The notes under the pieces: model-generated
The model's input: the letters and a program-made list of their open reading frames with translations, nothing else
Database searches by the model: none
What the model was told of the DNA's origin: nothing
Part shown: piece after piece, positions 9,501 through 16,471 of the stretch
Layout: every line of letters starts with the position of its first letter
Numbering within the stretch: position 1 is the first letter of the stretch
NCBI GenBank assembly: GCA_036795455.1
Contig: DAIRET010000001.1
Span: forward strand, 30,119 to 94,118
Source: DAIRET01 sp036795455
GTDB lineage: Bacteria > Bacteroidota > Ignavibacteria > Ignavibacteriales > Ignavibacteriaceae
DNA: 64,000 nucleotides
Direction of reading: 5' to 3'
Translations under genes and position numbers: made by a program

Positions 9501-9869
9501 ATACCTTTTAAAGCTTTTTTGATCCGGCAGCAGTAAGTTAAGTCCGCCGCTTGTTCCCGCCCAAATATTTCCCTTGCTGTCAACAAACAGAGAAGTAACA
9601 AAATTATTGCTGATGCTTGAGGAGTCAAACCTATCGTGTTTATAAACAGTGAAAGAATAACCGTCGTATTTATTAAGACCGTCCTGCGTACCGAACCACA
9701 TAAAACCGGCACTATCCTGTGTGATTGCATACACGGTGCTTTGAGACAGCCCGTGTTCAACATCCAGGAGGTTAAATTTTTCGAGATATGTTTGAGAAAC
9801 CGCTTGATTGTAAAAAACAATTAGAAGGAAAAAAAGGAGAACGGCTTTATATAAATTCTTGGGCTTCAA
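6582..9869 (-). CDS. Two-component-propeller sensor histidine kinase (Reg_prop, Y_Y_Y)
   Basis: A 1095-residue membrane sensor kinase. A signal or anchor segment (1-25) leads into two seven-bladed propellers built of Reg_prop repeats (motifs like GFMWFGTQDGLNKYD, LWIGTQNGGINRL), to about residue 700. A Y_Y_Y domain, one membrane helix (about 795-815), a coiled-coil linker, HisKA with SIIAHDLRNPF, and HATPase with NLVSNAIKF, DNGLGM and GTGLGL follow. Unlike Bacteroides hybrid regulators, it ends after the ATPase, with no receiver or HTH domain. The start is TTG at 9869 with a weak ribosome binding site; no better start would keep the signal segment. No response regulator is adjacent, so the partner is unknown. 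Such sensors often detect extracellular glycans; the ligand here cannot be inferred. Confidence 0.9.
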   Translation of the reverse strand: MKPKNLYKAVLLFFLLIVFYNQAVSQTYLEKFNLLDVEHGLSQSTVYAITQDSAGFMWFGTQDGLNKYDGYSFTVYKHDRFDSSSISNNFVTSLFVDSKGNIWAGTSGGLNLLLPDQKSFKRYVSNPSIKNSISDNVVNAIAEDSAGYLWIGTQNGGINRLNVATGEITVYKNIPSDSLSLSGNCVRTLFVDSKNNLWIGTDGQGLNLFDRKSNSFVTYKFNPLNSSSLSFNSVFQIEALNKDRLLVASFGGGINILDTRTGEFDHSLIHPEDRDAIKLRNSVPLAMVHLRSLVTTTTLSKEGILWYGTISDGLYKIDLKNNSSKSFREVRGDKHGLAFNGIRSLFYSKNGILWIGTNGSGINTYSPNSKKFNTILPRIENAGTLSFSSIRSIYEDESGRLYIGGYSGLNIIDRKTGKVEDPFGSQYIVYVIREDPDNPERYLLFGTEGGGLLKYDKATGNLSRFNISYKRDGATLSIYSVYAILPEAGGRYLLGTESGLVEYDANSKNSVFYTTDAANPNSVNPGRLRAILKDSFGEIWVGTDIGGISKFDRETKKFTRYTHIINDLNSLSNNRINTFFEDSKRRLWVGTSTGLNLYNRENNSFTVITEKEGLPNNVVYAILEDDNGNLWLSTNKGLCCFNYEYMSFSNYDYIDGLSENEFNSSAYFKNQKGELFFGSLKGVTYFHPSEISHNPYVPPLVFTKFSLFNKEVILDPHISKRERVELSYSDNLIAFEFSALNYDQSAKNRYSYTLEGFSDGWIDLGTKREITFTNLDPGTYVLKVKGSNNDGIWNEEGIQLKIIINPPFWATLWFRILLVLFVLSVIWGGIQIRIRTVEKQKEILEQVVKERTSKLEESRIQLKEANETKDKFFSIIAHDLRNPFQTLLGFSEILLEDFDALSDEEKLDLIGEISHSSNNAHKLLNNLLQWSRSQTGTIPFSPENINLRELFETELLVLKTFAIKKNICINFFPNPVTTVFADRDMMATVFRNLVSNAIKFTKPDGEVTITMTERNGRVVVCVIDNGLGMSDEKRESIFNLDAGHSTAGTNGEQGTGLGLILCKEFVEKNNGKIWVESKLGEGSSFCFSVPKEKKD

Positions 9870-9925
9870 CTTTAATTTTTTTTTGTACTTAAAATAAATC
9901 TCAGGTTATTAAGATTCAAGAGTCT

Positions 9926-9962
9926 GAAAAAAGAAACACCCGCCTTAATTCGGAGGGTGCTT
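9926..9962 (-). terminator. Rho-independent terminator of the kamA operon
   Basis: Read on the minus strand, a stem of CACCC/GGGTG extended inward by CC/GG after one mismatch, with loop GAATTAA, is followed by TTTCTTTTTTC. It lies about 60 bases after the kamA stop and so closes the four-gene minus-strand operon. Confidence 0.75.
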
Positions 9963-10024
9963 CAACCAAATAGTTACTAAATACCGGCAAAGAAACGGAT
10001 TTCGTATAAAAAAACGGTTTTATG

Positions 10025-11191
10025 CTATAGTTCAATTTCAGCAAGGTCCGGCACACTAATTTTTCTCGGACTCGAATTTTTCCGGTTAGCGCCTTTCCCG
10101 TTTTTCCTTTTATCAATAGAATAGTTTTGAACAGCCGGAAGTTTTTCTGTTTCTGCAACGTTTTTGTAGCCGTAAATATTGTTTTTATAGTTTCTAAGTA
10201 CTATTCTTTCTTCGTCAAGGTGAACAACATAATCCGGCAAAATAGGAATCTTCCCTCCACCGCCGGGTGCATCAATTACAAAGTGAGGAATTGCCAAACC
10301 GCTTGTCCAGCCGCGCAGGTTCTCGATAATCTCAAGTCCTTTTTGAATTGATGTTCTAAAGTGGTTTGCCCCTTTTGTTTCGTCAGCCATATACATATAG
10401 TAGGGACGAACTCTAATTCTGAGTAGTTTTTGCATTAATTCTTTAACTACTGCGGGGTTATCGTTTACTCCCCTCATCAAAACCATCTGGTTACCTACGG
10501 GGCATCCTGCGTTTGAAAGCATTTCGCACGCTTTACTACTTTCGGGAGTAATTTCCCACGGGTGATTGAAATGCGTATTAATATAAATGGGGTGGTACTT
10601 CTTAAGAATGTCGCAAAGTTTGGAAGTTATTCTATGCGGAAGTACGCACGGCATTTTTGTACCGATCCTGATAATTTCCACGTGAGGAATAGAACGCAAT
10701 CTTTTTAAAATCTTTTCGAGCATTACATCTGTAAGCATCAGCGGGTCGCCGCCGGACATTATAACGTCTCTGATCTCGGTGTGCTTTTCGATATATTTAA
10801 AAGCAGCTTCAAGTCCCTTCATTGAGATTTTTTCGGAGTTGCCGACTTTTCTTTTTCTTGTACAGAAGCGGCAATATAAACCGCATTGGCTTGTTGTAAG
10901 AAACAAAACTCTATCCGGGTACCTGTGTGTAATATTAGGAACTGGACTCATAGCATCTTCAAAGAGAGGGTCTTCGTCTGCATCCATATCCTGCAGTTCC
11001 TTAATATCGGGTACGCATTGCAGCCATATCGGGTCGCCGGGATATTTTATCAAACTAAGATAGTATGGATTAATTCTTACCTGAAAAAACTCATTGAGGC
11101 TTTCAGCAACAGTTCTATCTATACCGAATTTGTCTGTTAGCTGATCGACAGTGTGTATACTGTCCCGAATCATTTGTTGCCAGAGTTCCAT
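10025..11191 (-). CDS. kamA: Lysine 2,3-aminomutase (KamA family, radical SAM, PLP)
   Basis: Predicted to interconvert L-lysine and L-beta-lysine with S-adenosylmethionine, a [4Fe-4S] cluster and PLP. 388 residues, slightly shorter than characterised enzymes. The radical SAM motif CGLYCRFC places the cluster cysteines at 103, 107 and 110. The PLP lysine is Lys314 in DAPGGGGKIP. The two aspartates known to hold the lysine side-chain amine in clostridial KAM are present as Asp270 (MADETKG) and Asp307 (VIDAPGG); this argues for lysine rather than glutamate. The C-terminus lacks the cysteine cluster of the clostridial enzyme and ends in a basic tail. The start follows AAGG. It is last in an operon with a GNAT and two ATP-grasp ligases, 20 bases after the GNAT gene. 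Confidence 0.9.
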   Translation of the reverse strand: MELWQQMIRDSIHTVDQLTDKFGIDRTVAESLNEFFQVRINPYYLSLIKYPGDPIWLQCVPDIKELQDMDADEDPLFEDAMSPVPNITHRYPDRVLFLTTSQCGLYCRFCTRKRKVGNSEKISMKGLEAAFKYIEKHTEIRDVIMSGGDPLMLTDVMLEKILKRLRSIPHVEIIRIGTKMPCVLPHRITSKLCDILKKYHPIYINTHFNHPWEITPESSKACEMLSNAGCPVGNQMVLMRGVNDNPAVVKELMQKLLRIRVRPYYMYMADETKGANHFRTSIQKGLEIIENLRGWTSGLAIPHFVIDAPGGGGKIPILPDYVVHLDEERIVLRNYKNNIYGYKNVAETEKLPAVQNYSIDKRKNGKGANRKNSSPRKISVPDLAEIEL

Positions 11192-11211
11192 TAAATCACC
11201 TTATATATTAT

Positions 11212-11679
11212 CTATAAACGTTTTCCAAAGATCAATAAAGAATCGCCTGCTGAATAAAAGTCGTCTATCCGGGCAATTATGTTAAAATTATATTTTGTGT
11301 AGAACAATCTTGTTTTCTCATAAGTTTCTTTGGAAGAGGTTTCTGCAAGAAGCCATCTTCCTTTTTGTTCTTTAACAAACTCTGTAGCATGCTGAAGCAG
11401 TTTACCTCCAACACCTTTTCCTGCCGTATCGGGGTCAACTACTATCCAGTATAAATCGTAAACAGCATCAGTCATTGGTCTTCTGCCGGTACAGTGATAA
11501 CCCAAAACTTTTCCTTCATCTTCAAGTACAAAAACGTTGTAATCCGTTTGTGCCTGGAAGTTAAGCGTAATGTCAATCAGTTCGAGAGCAACATTTACTT
11601 CATCGGTATTGAACTGAGCCGTTCTTTTTAATATGCTTTCAATTGCCGGTCTGTCAGACGACTTTAGCCTGCGAATCAC
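11212..11679 (-). CDS. GNAT-family N-acetyltransferase
   Basis: A 155-residue acetyl-CoA-dependent acyltransferase. The GNAT core is visible: the strand LYWIVVDPDTAGKGVGGKLL contains the acetyl-CoA pyrophosphate loop (GKGVGG), preceded by FVLEDEGKVLGYHC and followed by a conserved YTKYNF element. The start is GTG at 11679, with GAGG about five bases upstream. It overlaps the upstream ATP-grasp gene by 26 bases and precedes kamA by 20, so translation is coupled. It is much shorter than AblB, the beta-lysine acetyltransferase that partners KamA in methanogens, so it is not a simple AblB. The substrate is unknown; an amine or peptide made by the operon is an inference. Confidence 0.85.
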   Translation of the reverse strand: MIRRLKSSDRPAIESILKRTAQFNTDEVNVALELIDITLNFQAQTDYNVFVLEDEGKVLGYHCTGRRPMTDAVYDLYWIVVDPDTAGKGVGGKLLQHATEFVKEQKGRWLLAETSSKETYEKTRLFYTKYNFNIIARIDDFYSAGDSLLIFGKRL

Positions 11680-12715
11680 GTTGTCCTCTTTTAATTGCGA
11701 AATTAGCTATGCGGTTTAATAGTTCCTTGTAATCCATTCCTGCTGCGGAAGCCGCTCTAAAGAATCCCGAATCGGTTGATATGTCCGGGTTCGGATTTAC
11801 TTCTATTACGTAAGGAGTGTTATCTCTATTTAACCTTATGTCTACGCGTGCATAATCTCTGCACTGTAAATTTTTGTAAGCAGCCAATGCTGTTTTTTCA
11901 ATTCTGTTTTTCAAAACTTTATTAATCTTTGCCGGGCAGCTGGGATTTGTGTGTTTATAGTAAATACTGTCGGCAATCCATTTCCCTTCGTAGGTTACAA
12001 TCTTCGGTAAACCGGAAGGTAAACCGGAAAAGTCAATTTCCGAAATAGGCAATGTAGAATCGCCTAAAACGGCAACATTAAATTCTCTCCCGTCGATATA
12101 TTCTTCTACTAAAACGCTCTGGTTGTATGTAGAAGTCAAAAACTCAACTTGTTTTATTAAATCGGTTAAATTGTTTGTAACCGAGTTTTCTGAAATCCCG
12201 ATACTTGCATCTTCGTTTAGAAGTTTCGTAATTACCGGGAAATTTAAAATAAAAGTGTCGCCCGCAATTTCTTTACCGCTGCGAAAAACCTGGTAACCGG
12301 GAATAAGAACACCTGAAGAGCCGAGAATCTCTTTTGTTTTTGATTTATCCAGACAATTGGATAAAGTTTGCGGTTTGTTTCCTGTATATGGAACCAATAG
12401 CAGTTCATACAAGCCGGCGATGTATGATTCAAATGAAGAGACTCCCTCAACGGACTCGACAAAATTGAAGATAACATCGGGTGCGTACCGGTTTACTTTT
12501 TCGATTAGTGAATAAATATTGCTTGTAACCGCAAAAGTATCAACCTCAAAAAAACTGTTTGATAGAGACTCAACAATAATTTGTAACTCTCTTTCAAAAC
12601 TACTTTCAGACATATCGTCAATTTCATCCGGGTTTGTTTTCGGTTTCCCGTTATAAACGGAATAGTAACTAACCGGCGCATTGTAGCAAACCAAAATTTT
12701 CTTTTCCGTTTTCAT
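11654..12715 (-). CDS. ATP-grasp ligase, D-Ala-D-Ala-ligase-like (second of pair)
   Basis: A 353-residue ATP-grasp enzyme expected to join a carboxylate to an amine through an acyl-phosphate. Landmarks are FNFVES (83-88), PYTG (109-112), LDKSKTKEIL (122-131), the ATP-binding lysine at about 164, a glycine-poor loop EDASIGI (168-174), VEEYIDGREF (203-212) and the Mg-binding segment EVNPNPDIS (305-313). True D-Ala-D-Ala ligases have EvNTxPG at the last site; Pro replaces Thr here and Asp replaces Gly. So it is a family member with a different, unknown substrate. Its ATG overlaps the stop of the first ligase gene (ATGA). It is paralogous to that gene, but with a degenerate glycine loop. Confidence 0.85.
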   Translation of the reverse strand: MKTEKKILVCYNAPVSYYSVYNGKPKTNPDEIDDMSESSFERELQIIVESLSNSFFEVDTFAVTSNIYSLIEKVNRYAPDVIFNFVESVEGVSSFESYIAGLYELLLVPYTGNKPQTLSNCLDKSKTKEILGSSGVLIPGYQVFRSGKEIAGDTFILNFPVITKLLNEDASIGISENSVTNNLTDLIKQVEFLTSTYNQSVLVEEYIDGREFNVAVLGDSTLPISEIDFSGLPSGLPKIVTYEGKWIADSIYYKHTNPSCPAKINKVLKNRIEKTALAAYKNLQCRDYARVDIRLNRDNTPYVIEVNPNPDISTDSGFFRAASAAGMDYKELLNRIANFAIKRGQRDSQAKVV

Positions 12716-13827
12716 ACAAGTCCGTACCTTTTTGCCGCTGCAAATAAAACAGAGTTGATCATCACTTCATAATTCATCCCGGCTGCTCTTGCAGCTTTTG
12801 GGAAGCATGAATTTTCTTTTGGGTCGGGAAGAATGCCTGGCAGCGGATTAATTTCGATTATGTTCGGCTCCCCGTTTGAATCCAACCTTAAATCAATCCG
12901 GCTCCAATCTTTGCAGCGTAAAACTTTGTAAGCAGCGAGCGAAACTTTTTTAATTTTCTCTTCAAGCGTTCTGTCGATTTTTGCCGGACAGGAAAAAATA
13001 TCAAGTTGATTCTCTTTTGTGTCAAGTATCCACTTGGCTTCGTATGAATAAATCGGAACGAAATCTTCCGGGAACGGAGCAAAATCAATTTCAATAAGCG
13101 GAAGAACTTTAGCTTCTTCATTATTACCGAGAATTGCGGCAGTAAATTCTTTACCGGGTAAAAACTCTTCAACCAATGCAGGTTGATTGTATTCGTTAAG
13201 AATTCTTTCTACTTCTTTTAGTAATTCGTTTTTGTTGTTTACAAAGGAAGAAGAATAAATTCCTTTACCTGAACCCTCGGCAACAGGTTTTACAATTGCC
13301 GGGAAATTTAAATTGAAATGATCTAAGTTGTTTAGTGAGTCGACAACTTTAAATTTTGCATTTGGAATGTTGTAGTAAGTGAGTATTTCTTTAGCGCGTG
13401 ATTTATCCAAACAAACGGAAAGAGTTAAAGGATCTGAACCTGTGTAAGGAATGTTCAACATATCAAGCATAGCGGGAATTTGAGACTCCCTGCTAACACC
13501 GAAAAACCCTTCCGCAATGTTAAAGACTATGTCGGGTGATGCGTCTTTAAACTTTTCAAATGCGTTTAAGTCGGCTTCAATCATTGTTACATTGTGAAAA
13601 ACGGAAAGAGCATCTCTAACTGCACTGATTGTTTCCATCGTATCCCACTCTGCGAAAGTATCTTGAGTAATTAATTGTGAATTTGTTACTGGATTCTTTC
13701 GGATTGGAGACACTGATTGGATGAAAGCATCGCTTTCCGGCTTCACATTGTACGCTAATGCGACATTCAGATGATGTGTGTTCGTAGAAAAAATTGTGTA
13801 CTCACTAAAAAAAATTTTTTTGTGCAA
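12712..13827 (-). CDS. ATP-grasp ligase, D-Ala-D-Ala-ligase-like (first of pair)
   Basis: A 371-residue ATP-grasp enzyme, first gene of the operon. Landmarks are FNIAEG (102-107), PYTGSDP (127-133), LDKSRAKEIL (140-149), VKPVAEGSGKGI (179-190; a good glycine-rich ATP loop), VEEFLPGKEF (219-228), RIDLRLD (310-316) and EINPLPG (325-331). The catalytic fold is complete. As in its downstream paralogue, the canonical NT of D-Ala-D-Ala ligase is NP, so the product is probably not D-Ala-D-Ala. The start is uncertain: the frame opens with TTG at 13827, and no ATG lies between it and the first core strand (LNVALAYNV). The true start may be any weak codon in this stretch. The upstream region is very AT-rich. 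Confidence 0.83.
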   Translation of the reverse strand: MHKKIFFSEYTIFSTNTHHLNVALAYNVKPESDAFIQSVSPIRKNPVTNSQLITQDTFAEWDTMETISAVRDALSVFHNVTMIEADLNAFEKFKDASPDIVFNIAEGFFGVSRESQIPAMLDMLNIPYTGSDPLTLSVCLDKSRAKEILTYYNIPNAKFKVVDSLNNLDHFNLNFPAIVKPVAEGSGKGIYSSSFVNNKNELLKEVERILNEYNQPALVEEFLPGKEFTAAILGNNEEAKVLPLIEIDFAPFPEDFVPIYSYEAKWILDTKENQLDIFSCPAKIDRTLEEKIKKVSLAAYKVLRCKDWSRIDLRLDSNGEPNIIEINPLPGILPDPKENSCFPKAARAAGMNYEVMINSVLFAAAKRYGLV

Positions 13828-14116
13828 ATATAACTCTTAATTTTTTTTTGTCAATGAGTTTCGATGTTGTATCAAGAATATTTTTCATTTTTTTTCACAA
13901 CGTTGATGAAAAATTTTTGTAAGTGTGATTTAAATCCAAAAGTTGAACCGAAAAATTTCTTGAAAACATGTTTAAGATGTTTTTGTTGAAACTTAAAAAA
14001 CAAAAATCAAAACAAAGTAGTAGATGAACAGAAACCATTTTTTTGTTTATTGTAACAATCAACGGGAATCCTTTTTGTTTTTTGTTCATCATACCGGTTA
14101 AAAAAAAGGAAGTAAT
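13828..14116. other. Divergent intergenic region, AT-rich
   Basis: About 289 bases between the ligase/kamA operon (leftward) and the disulfide oxidoreductase operon (rightward). It is strongly AT-rich with many A and T runs, and must hold promoters for both operons. I see no gene, RNA or convincing operator. A minus-strand reading frame here (13895-14158) overlaps the oxidoreductase start and has no family features. Confidence 0.5.
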
Positions 14117-14761
14117 ATGTTTATTGATGATAACTTGAAAAGCGAATTGCAAAAACATTTTTCGGTTCTTACAAAAAAAGTAAAGATTGTGTTTTTTACT
14201 CAGGAACTTGAATGCCAGTTTTGTAGAGAGACAAGAACATTATTGACCGAATTATCCGGGGTAACGGATAAAATTGAACTAGAAATAAAAAACTTTGTTG
14301 TTGATAAAACAGATACAGAAAAATTCGGAATAGATAAAATTCCGGCAACTGTTATACTTGATGAAAACGGGAAAGATTTCGGAATAAGATTCTACGGAAT
14401 CCCTTCCGGTTACGAATTTACATCGCTGCTTGAAGCCATAATACTTGTTGGAACGGGTGAAACAAATATGTCGCCCGGTGTTATTGAAAAAGTAAAGGCA
14501 ATCGATAAGCCGGTGCATTTACAGGTTTTTGTAACACCAACCTGTCCTTATTGCCCGCGTGCAGTAATAACTGCGCATAAATTTGCTTATCTTAATGATA
14601 ACATTAAAGCTGAAATGGTTGAAGCAACCGAGTTTCCACACTTATCTAATAAGTATAACGTTAGGGGAGTACCAAGAACCGTGATTAATGAAAACGATTA
14701 TGTTGAAGGTGCCGCCCCGGAAGATATGGTTTATGATAAAATAATTAGTTCATTATCTTGA
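14117..14761 (+). CDS. Protein disulfide oxidoreductase with two thioredoxin folds (PDO/glutaredoxin-like)
   Basis: A 214-residue cytoplasmic redox protein made of two thioredoxin-fold units. The first has the active site CQFC (33-36), the second CPYC (143-146). Each is followed by the cis-proline segment (KIPATVI near 76 and RGVPRTVI near the C-terminus). This is the PDO architecture known from thermophilic archaea and bacteria, where it forms or shuffles cytosolic disulfides; a thioredoxin-reductase-linked role is possible. There is no signal peptide. AAGGAAG lies just upstream of the start. It leads a compact operon with a DUF6132 membrane protein two bases later and a DUF1858 protein. Confidence 0.9.
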   Translation: MFIDDNLKSELQKHFSVLTKKVKIVFFTQELECQFCRETRTLLTELSGVTDKIELEIKNFVVDKTDTEKFGIDKIPATVILDENGKDFGIRFYGIPSGYEFTSLLEAIILVGTGETNMSPGVIEKVKAIDKPVHLQVFVTPTCPYCPRAVITAHKFAYLNDNIKAEMVEATEFPHLSNKYNVRGVPRTVINENDYVEGAAPEDMVYDKIISSLS

Positions 14762-14762
14762 T

Positions 14763-14978
14763 ATGCAGATACAAACAAAAAAATACTTGAAATATTTACC
14801 CGTTGCAGCCGGTGCAATACTAGGTTATGCTTACTACTATTTTATCGGCTGCAACAGCGGGGCTTGTGCAATTCAAAGCAATCCCTATTACAGCACAATT
14901 TACGGTGCAATTATAGGCGCGATATTTCTTATTCCCGACAAAAAGAAAAATCAAACAGAGAAAAGCGATGGAGAATAG
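14763..14978 (+). CDS. DUF6132-type small membrane protein
   Basis: A 71-residue protein with two hydrophobic helices (about 10-27 and 45-57) and a conserved central loop with two cysteines, GCNSGAC, then SNPYYSTIYGA. This matches the small inner-membrane family I know as DUF6132, common in Bacteroidota; its function is unknown. The start lies two bases after the oxidoreductase stop, and its end overlaps the next gene by 11 bases. The paired cysteines next to a disulfide oxidoreductase suggest a membrane-side thiol partner; this is inference. Confidence 0.75.
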   Translation: MQIQTKKYLKYLPVAAGAILGYAYYYFIGCNSGACAIQSNPYYSTIYGAIIGAIFLIPDKKKNQTEKSDGE

Positions 14979-15186
14979 GAAACAGATAACTAAAGAAACT
15001 TATATCGAAGAACTTGTTGAAGAATATTCCGGTACGGTTTCTTACCTTATGAACAAAGGAATCCGGTGTCTTGTTTGCGGAGAGCCTTCGTGGGGTACGA
15101 TTGAATCTGCCGCAAAGGAAAAAGGATTCTCAGACGAAGAAATCGCCGGCTTTGTAAATGAAATGAACCGGCTTTTTAATAAATAA
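14968..15186 (+). CDS. DUF1858-like small cysteine protein
   Basis: A 72-residue soluble protein resembling DUF1858. A helical N-terminal half (EELVEEYSGTVSYLMNKGI) is followed by a CLVCGEP cysteine pair and a C-terminal helix (SAAKEKGFSDEEIAGFV). DUF1858 domains bind or handle sulfur or metal clusters in several redox proteins, but the exact role is not known. It overlaps the DUF6132 gene by 11 bases and ends the operon. The next gene converges seven bases further on. Confidence 0.75.
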   Translation: MENRKQITKETYIEELVEEYSGTVSYLMNKGIRCLVCGEPSWGTIESAAKEKGFSDEEIAGFVNEMNRLFNK

Positions 15187-15193
15187 CTGCTAT

Positions 15194-15607
15194 TTAATTC
15201 TTTTTTAATTTAACAAGTATACCGGGATTGATCTCCTTAAGTTGATCAATAAATTCAGATTTCTGTTGAGGAGATACAATTACGCAGTCGTATTTATTAT
15301 ATCTGATTTCAAGTCTATCTAAAGAATTTGCCGGGGCGCTGCCGATATCATTTGTTTCCGCTATACTTTTTATATTGTTGATATTAATTGATCTGTTGAA
15401 AAAGAAACCACTTTTTATTTTTAAAACTCCGTCCAATACTATGTAAACAGTTGTTGAGAACAAATGAACTATAAACCCGGCAATCAGAAGTACAATCAGC
15501 ATTCCCACAAAACTTTTTATACTCAGCATTAAAACAAATACACCGCCAAGTACGAGAGCAATGAAGGCAATTAATCCGTAACTTACTTTTGATTTATACT
15601 TTTTCAT
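15194..15607 (-). CDS. Bacterial PH-domain membrane protein
   Basis: A 137-residue protein with two N-terminal membrane helices (about 9-30 and 34-53) and a C-terminal bacterial pleckstrin-homology-like domain (VYIVLDGVLKIKSGFF through the end). This is the arrangement of small YdbS/YdbT-like membrane PH proteins. Function is unknown. I placed the start at the ATG whose A is also the last base of the upstream TGA (TGATG), which implies translational coupling with the DUF4249 gene. It ends the TonB receptor/DUF4249/PH operon. Confidence 0.75.
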   Translation of the reverse strand: MKKYKSKVSYGLIAFIALVLGGVFVLMLSIKSFVGMLIVLLIAGFIVHLFSTTVYIVLDGVLKIKSGFFFNRSININNIKSIAETNDIGSAPANSLDRLEIRYNKYDCVIVSPQQKSEFIDQLKEINPGILVKLKKN

Positions 15608-16461
15608 CAAGGCACAATTGTAAAGTAAGCGGTATCTTTAACCGCCGAAGCGAAAATTCCTATACCATCACCTGAAAAATTCATAACAGGTTCATGGAAG
15701 TTCCCGTCAAACTCCCGAACTCTTTTTGCAGTAATAACGTAATCGCGGAAATTTTTATCGCCCGCATAAATTATAACCCGGTAAGTGGAATAAAACCATG
15801 TGTCATAGCCTTGAATTTTATTTGAAATTGTATCTGCCGAATTTGTAGAAACATTCAGAAGATAGGCATACTGAAACCTGAAGTTGATAAATGATTCAAT
15901 CAAATCCTCGATTTTAATATCCGGCTGGAATTTGTTGTCATAAATAAAGTTACTTAAAGAAGCAGAGTCCGGTATAATAGATAACGCGTAAAAATCACTT
16001 GAAGGAGAAGGATTAAATCTAATCTCCGGTGTATCCAGCCCGTACCTGTTTACACCAAGATTTTTAGTTAGCAGATTAAATCCCTGTGATGGAACAACAG
16101 TAACCGATGATGTACTCAACTGAGTTCCGTCAACTACGGCGGATACTTTTAATTCGTACGATTTGTTATAATCAACAAGAATAGAGTTGTTGAAGTAACT
16201 TCGTGTTATGTTATTATACTGTAGTGGTTCCCCGTTGATTGTTACAATTGCATTATCAATAAAGAGTGTGGAGGTATCAATTGAAGTATTCAGCTTGAAG
16301 TTACGCATTATTCGTATATCTGTAACCGGTTCGCCGGGATAGAGGTAACCTTCAACAACAATTTTAGGCTCGTAAGTTGTGCCTGTAATATCCAGCTCGG
16401 GATCTCCACATGCCGAAAAAAATAAAACAGACGCTGCCAGCATTAAAATACTTTTTTTCAT
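15607..16461 (-). CDS. DUF4249 family lipoprotein
   Basis: An outer-membrane-associated lipoprotein of about 284 residues. The signal peptide ends in a lipobox (FFSAC, Cys at about 18). The mature part starts with beta-rich sequence typical of DUF4249 (PKIVVEGYLYPGEPVTDIRI). DUF4249 genes usually follow a TonB-dependent receptor, as here, and the pair probably forms one transport unit; the substrate is not known. I prefer the second ATG (16461), because AGGAG lies seven bases before it and only one base before the first ATG. Ten bases separate it from the receptor gene. Confidence 0.85.
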   Translation of the reverse strand: MKKSILMLAASVLFFSACGDPELDITGTTYEPKIVVEGYLYPGEPVTDIRIMRNFKLNTSIDTSTLFIDNAIVTINGEPLQYNNITRSYFNNSILVDYNKSYELKVSAVVDGTQLSTSSVTVVPSQGFNLLTKNLGVNRYGLDTPEIRFNPSPSSDFYALSIIPDSASLSNFIYDNKFQPDIKIEDLIESFINFRFQYAYLLNVSTNSADTISNKIQGYDTWFYSTYRVIIYAGDKNFRDYVITAKRVREFDGNFHEPVMNFSGDGIGIFASAVKDTAYFTIVP

Positions 16462-16471
16462 ATTCATTCTC

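Noticed and set aside
9916..10158. Minus-strand frame at the end of kamA
   Set aside because: It overlaps the kamA C-terminus and the operon terminator; no ribosome binding site or family.
11212..11679. AblB beta-lysine acetyltransferase giving the AblA/AblB osmolyte pathway
   Set aside because: The GNAT is much shorter than AblB, and two ATP-grasp ligases are in the operon, which that pathway does not use.
13895..14158. Minus-strand 87-residue frame in the divergent region
   Set aside because: It lies in very AT-rich DNA, overlaps the oxidoreductase start, and is Phe/Asn/Lys-rich with no domain.
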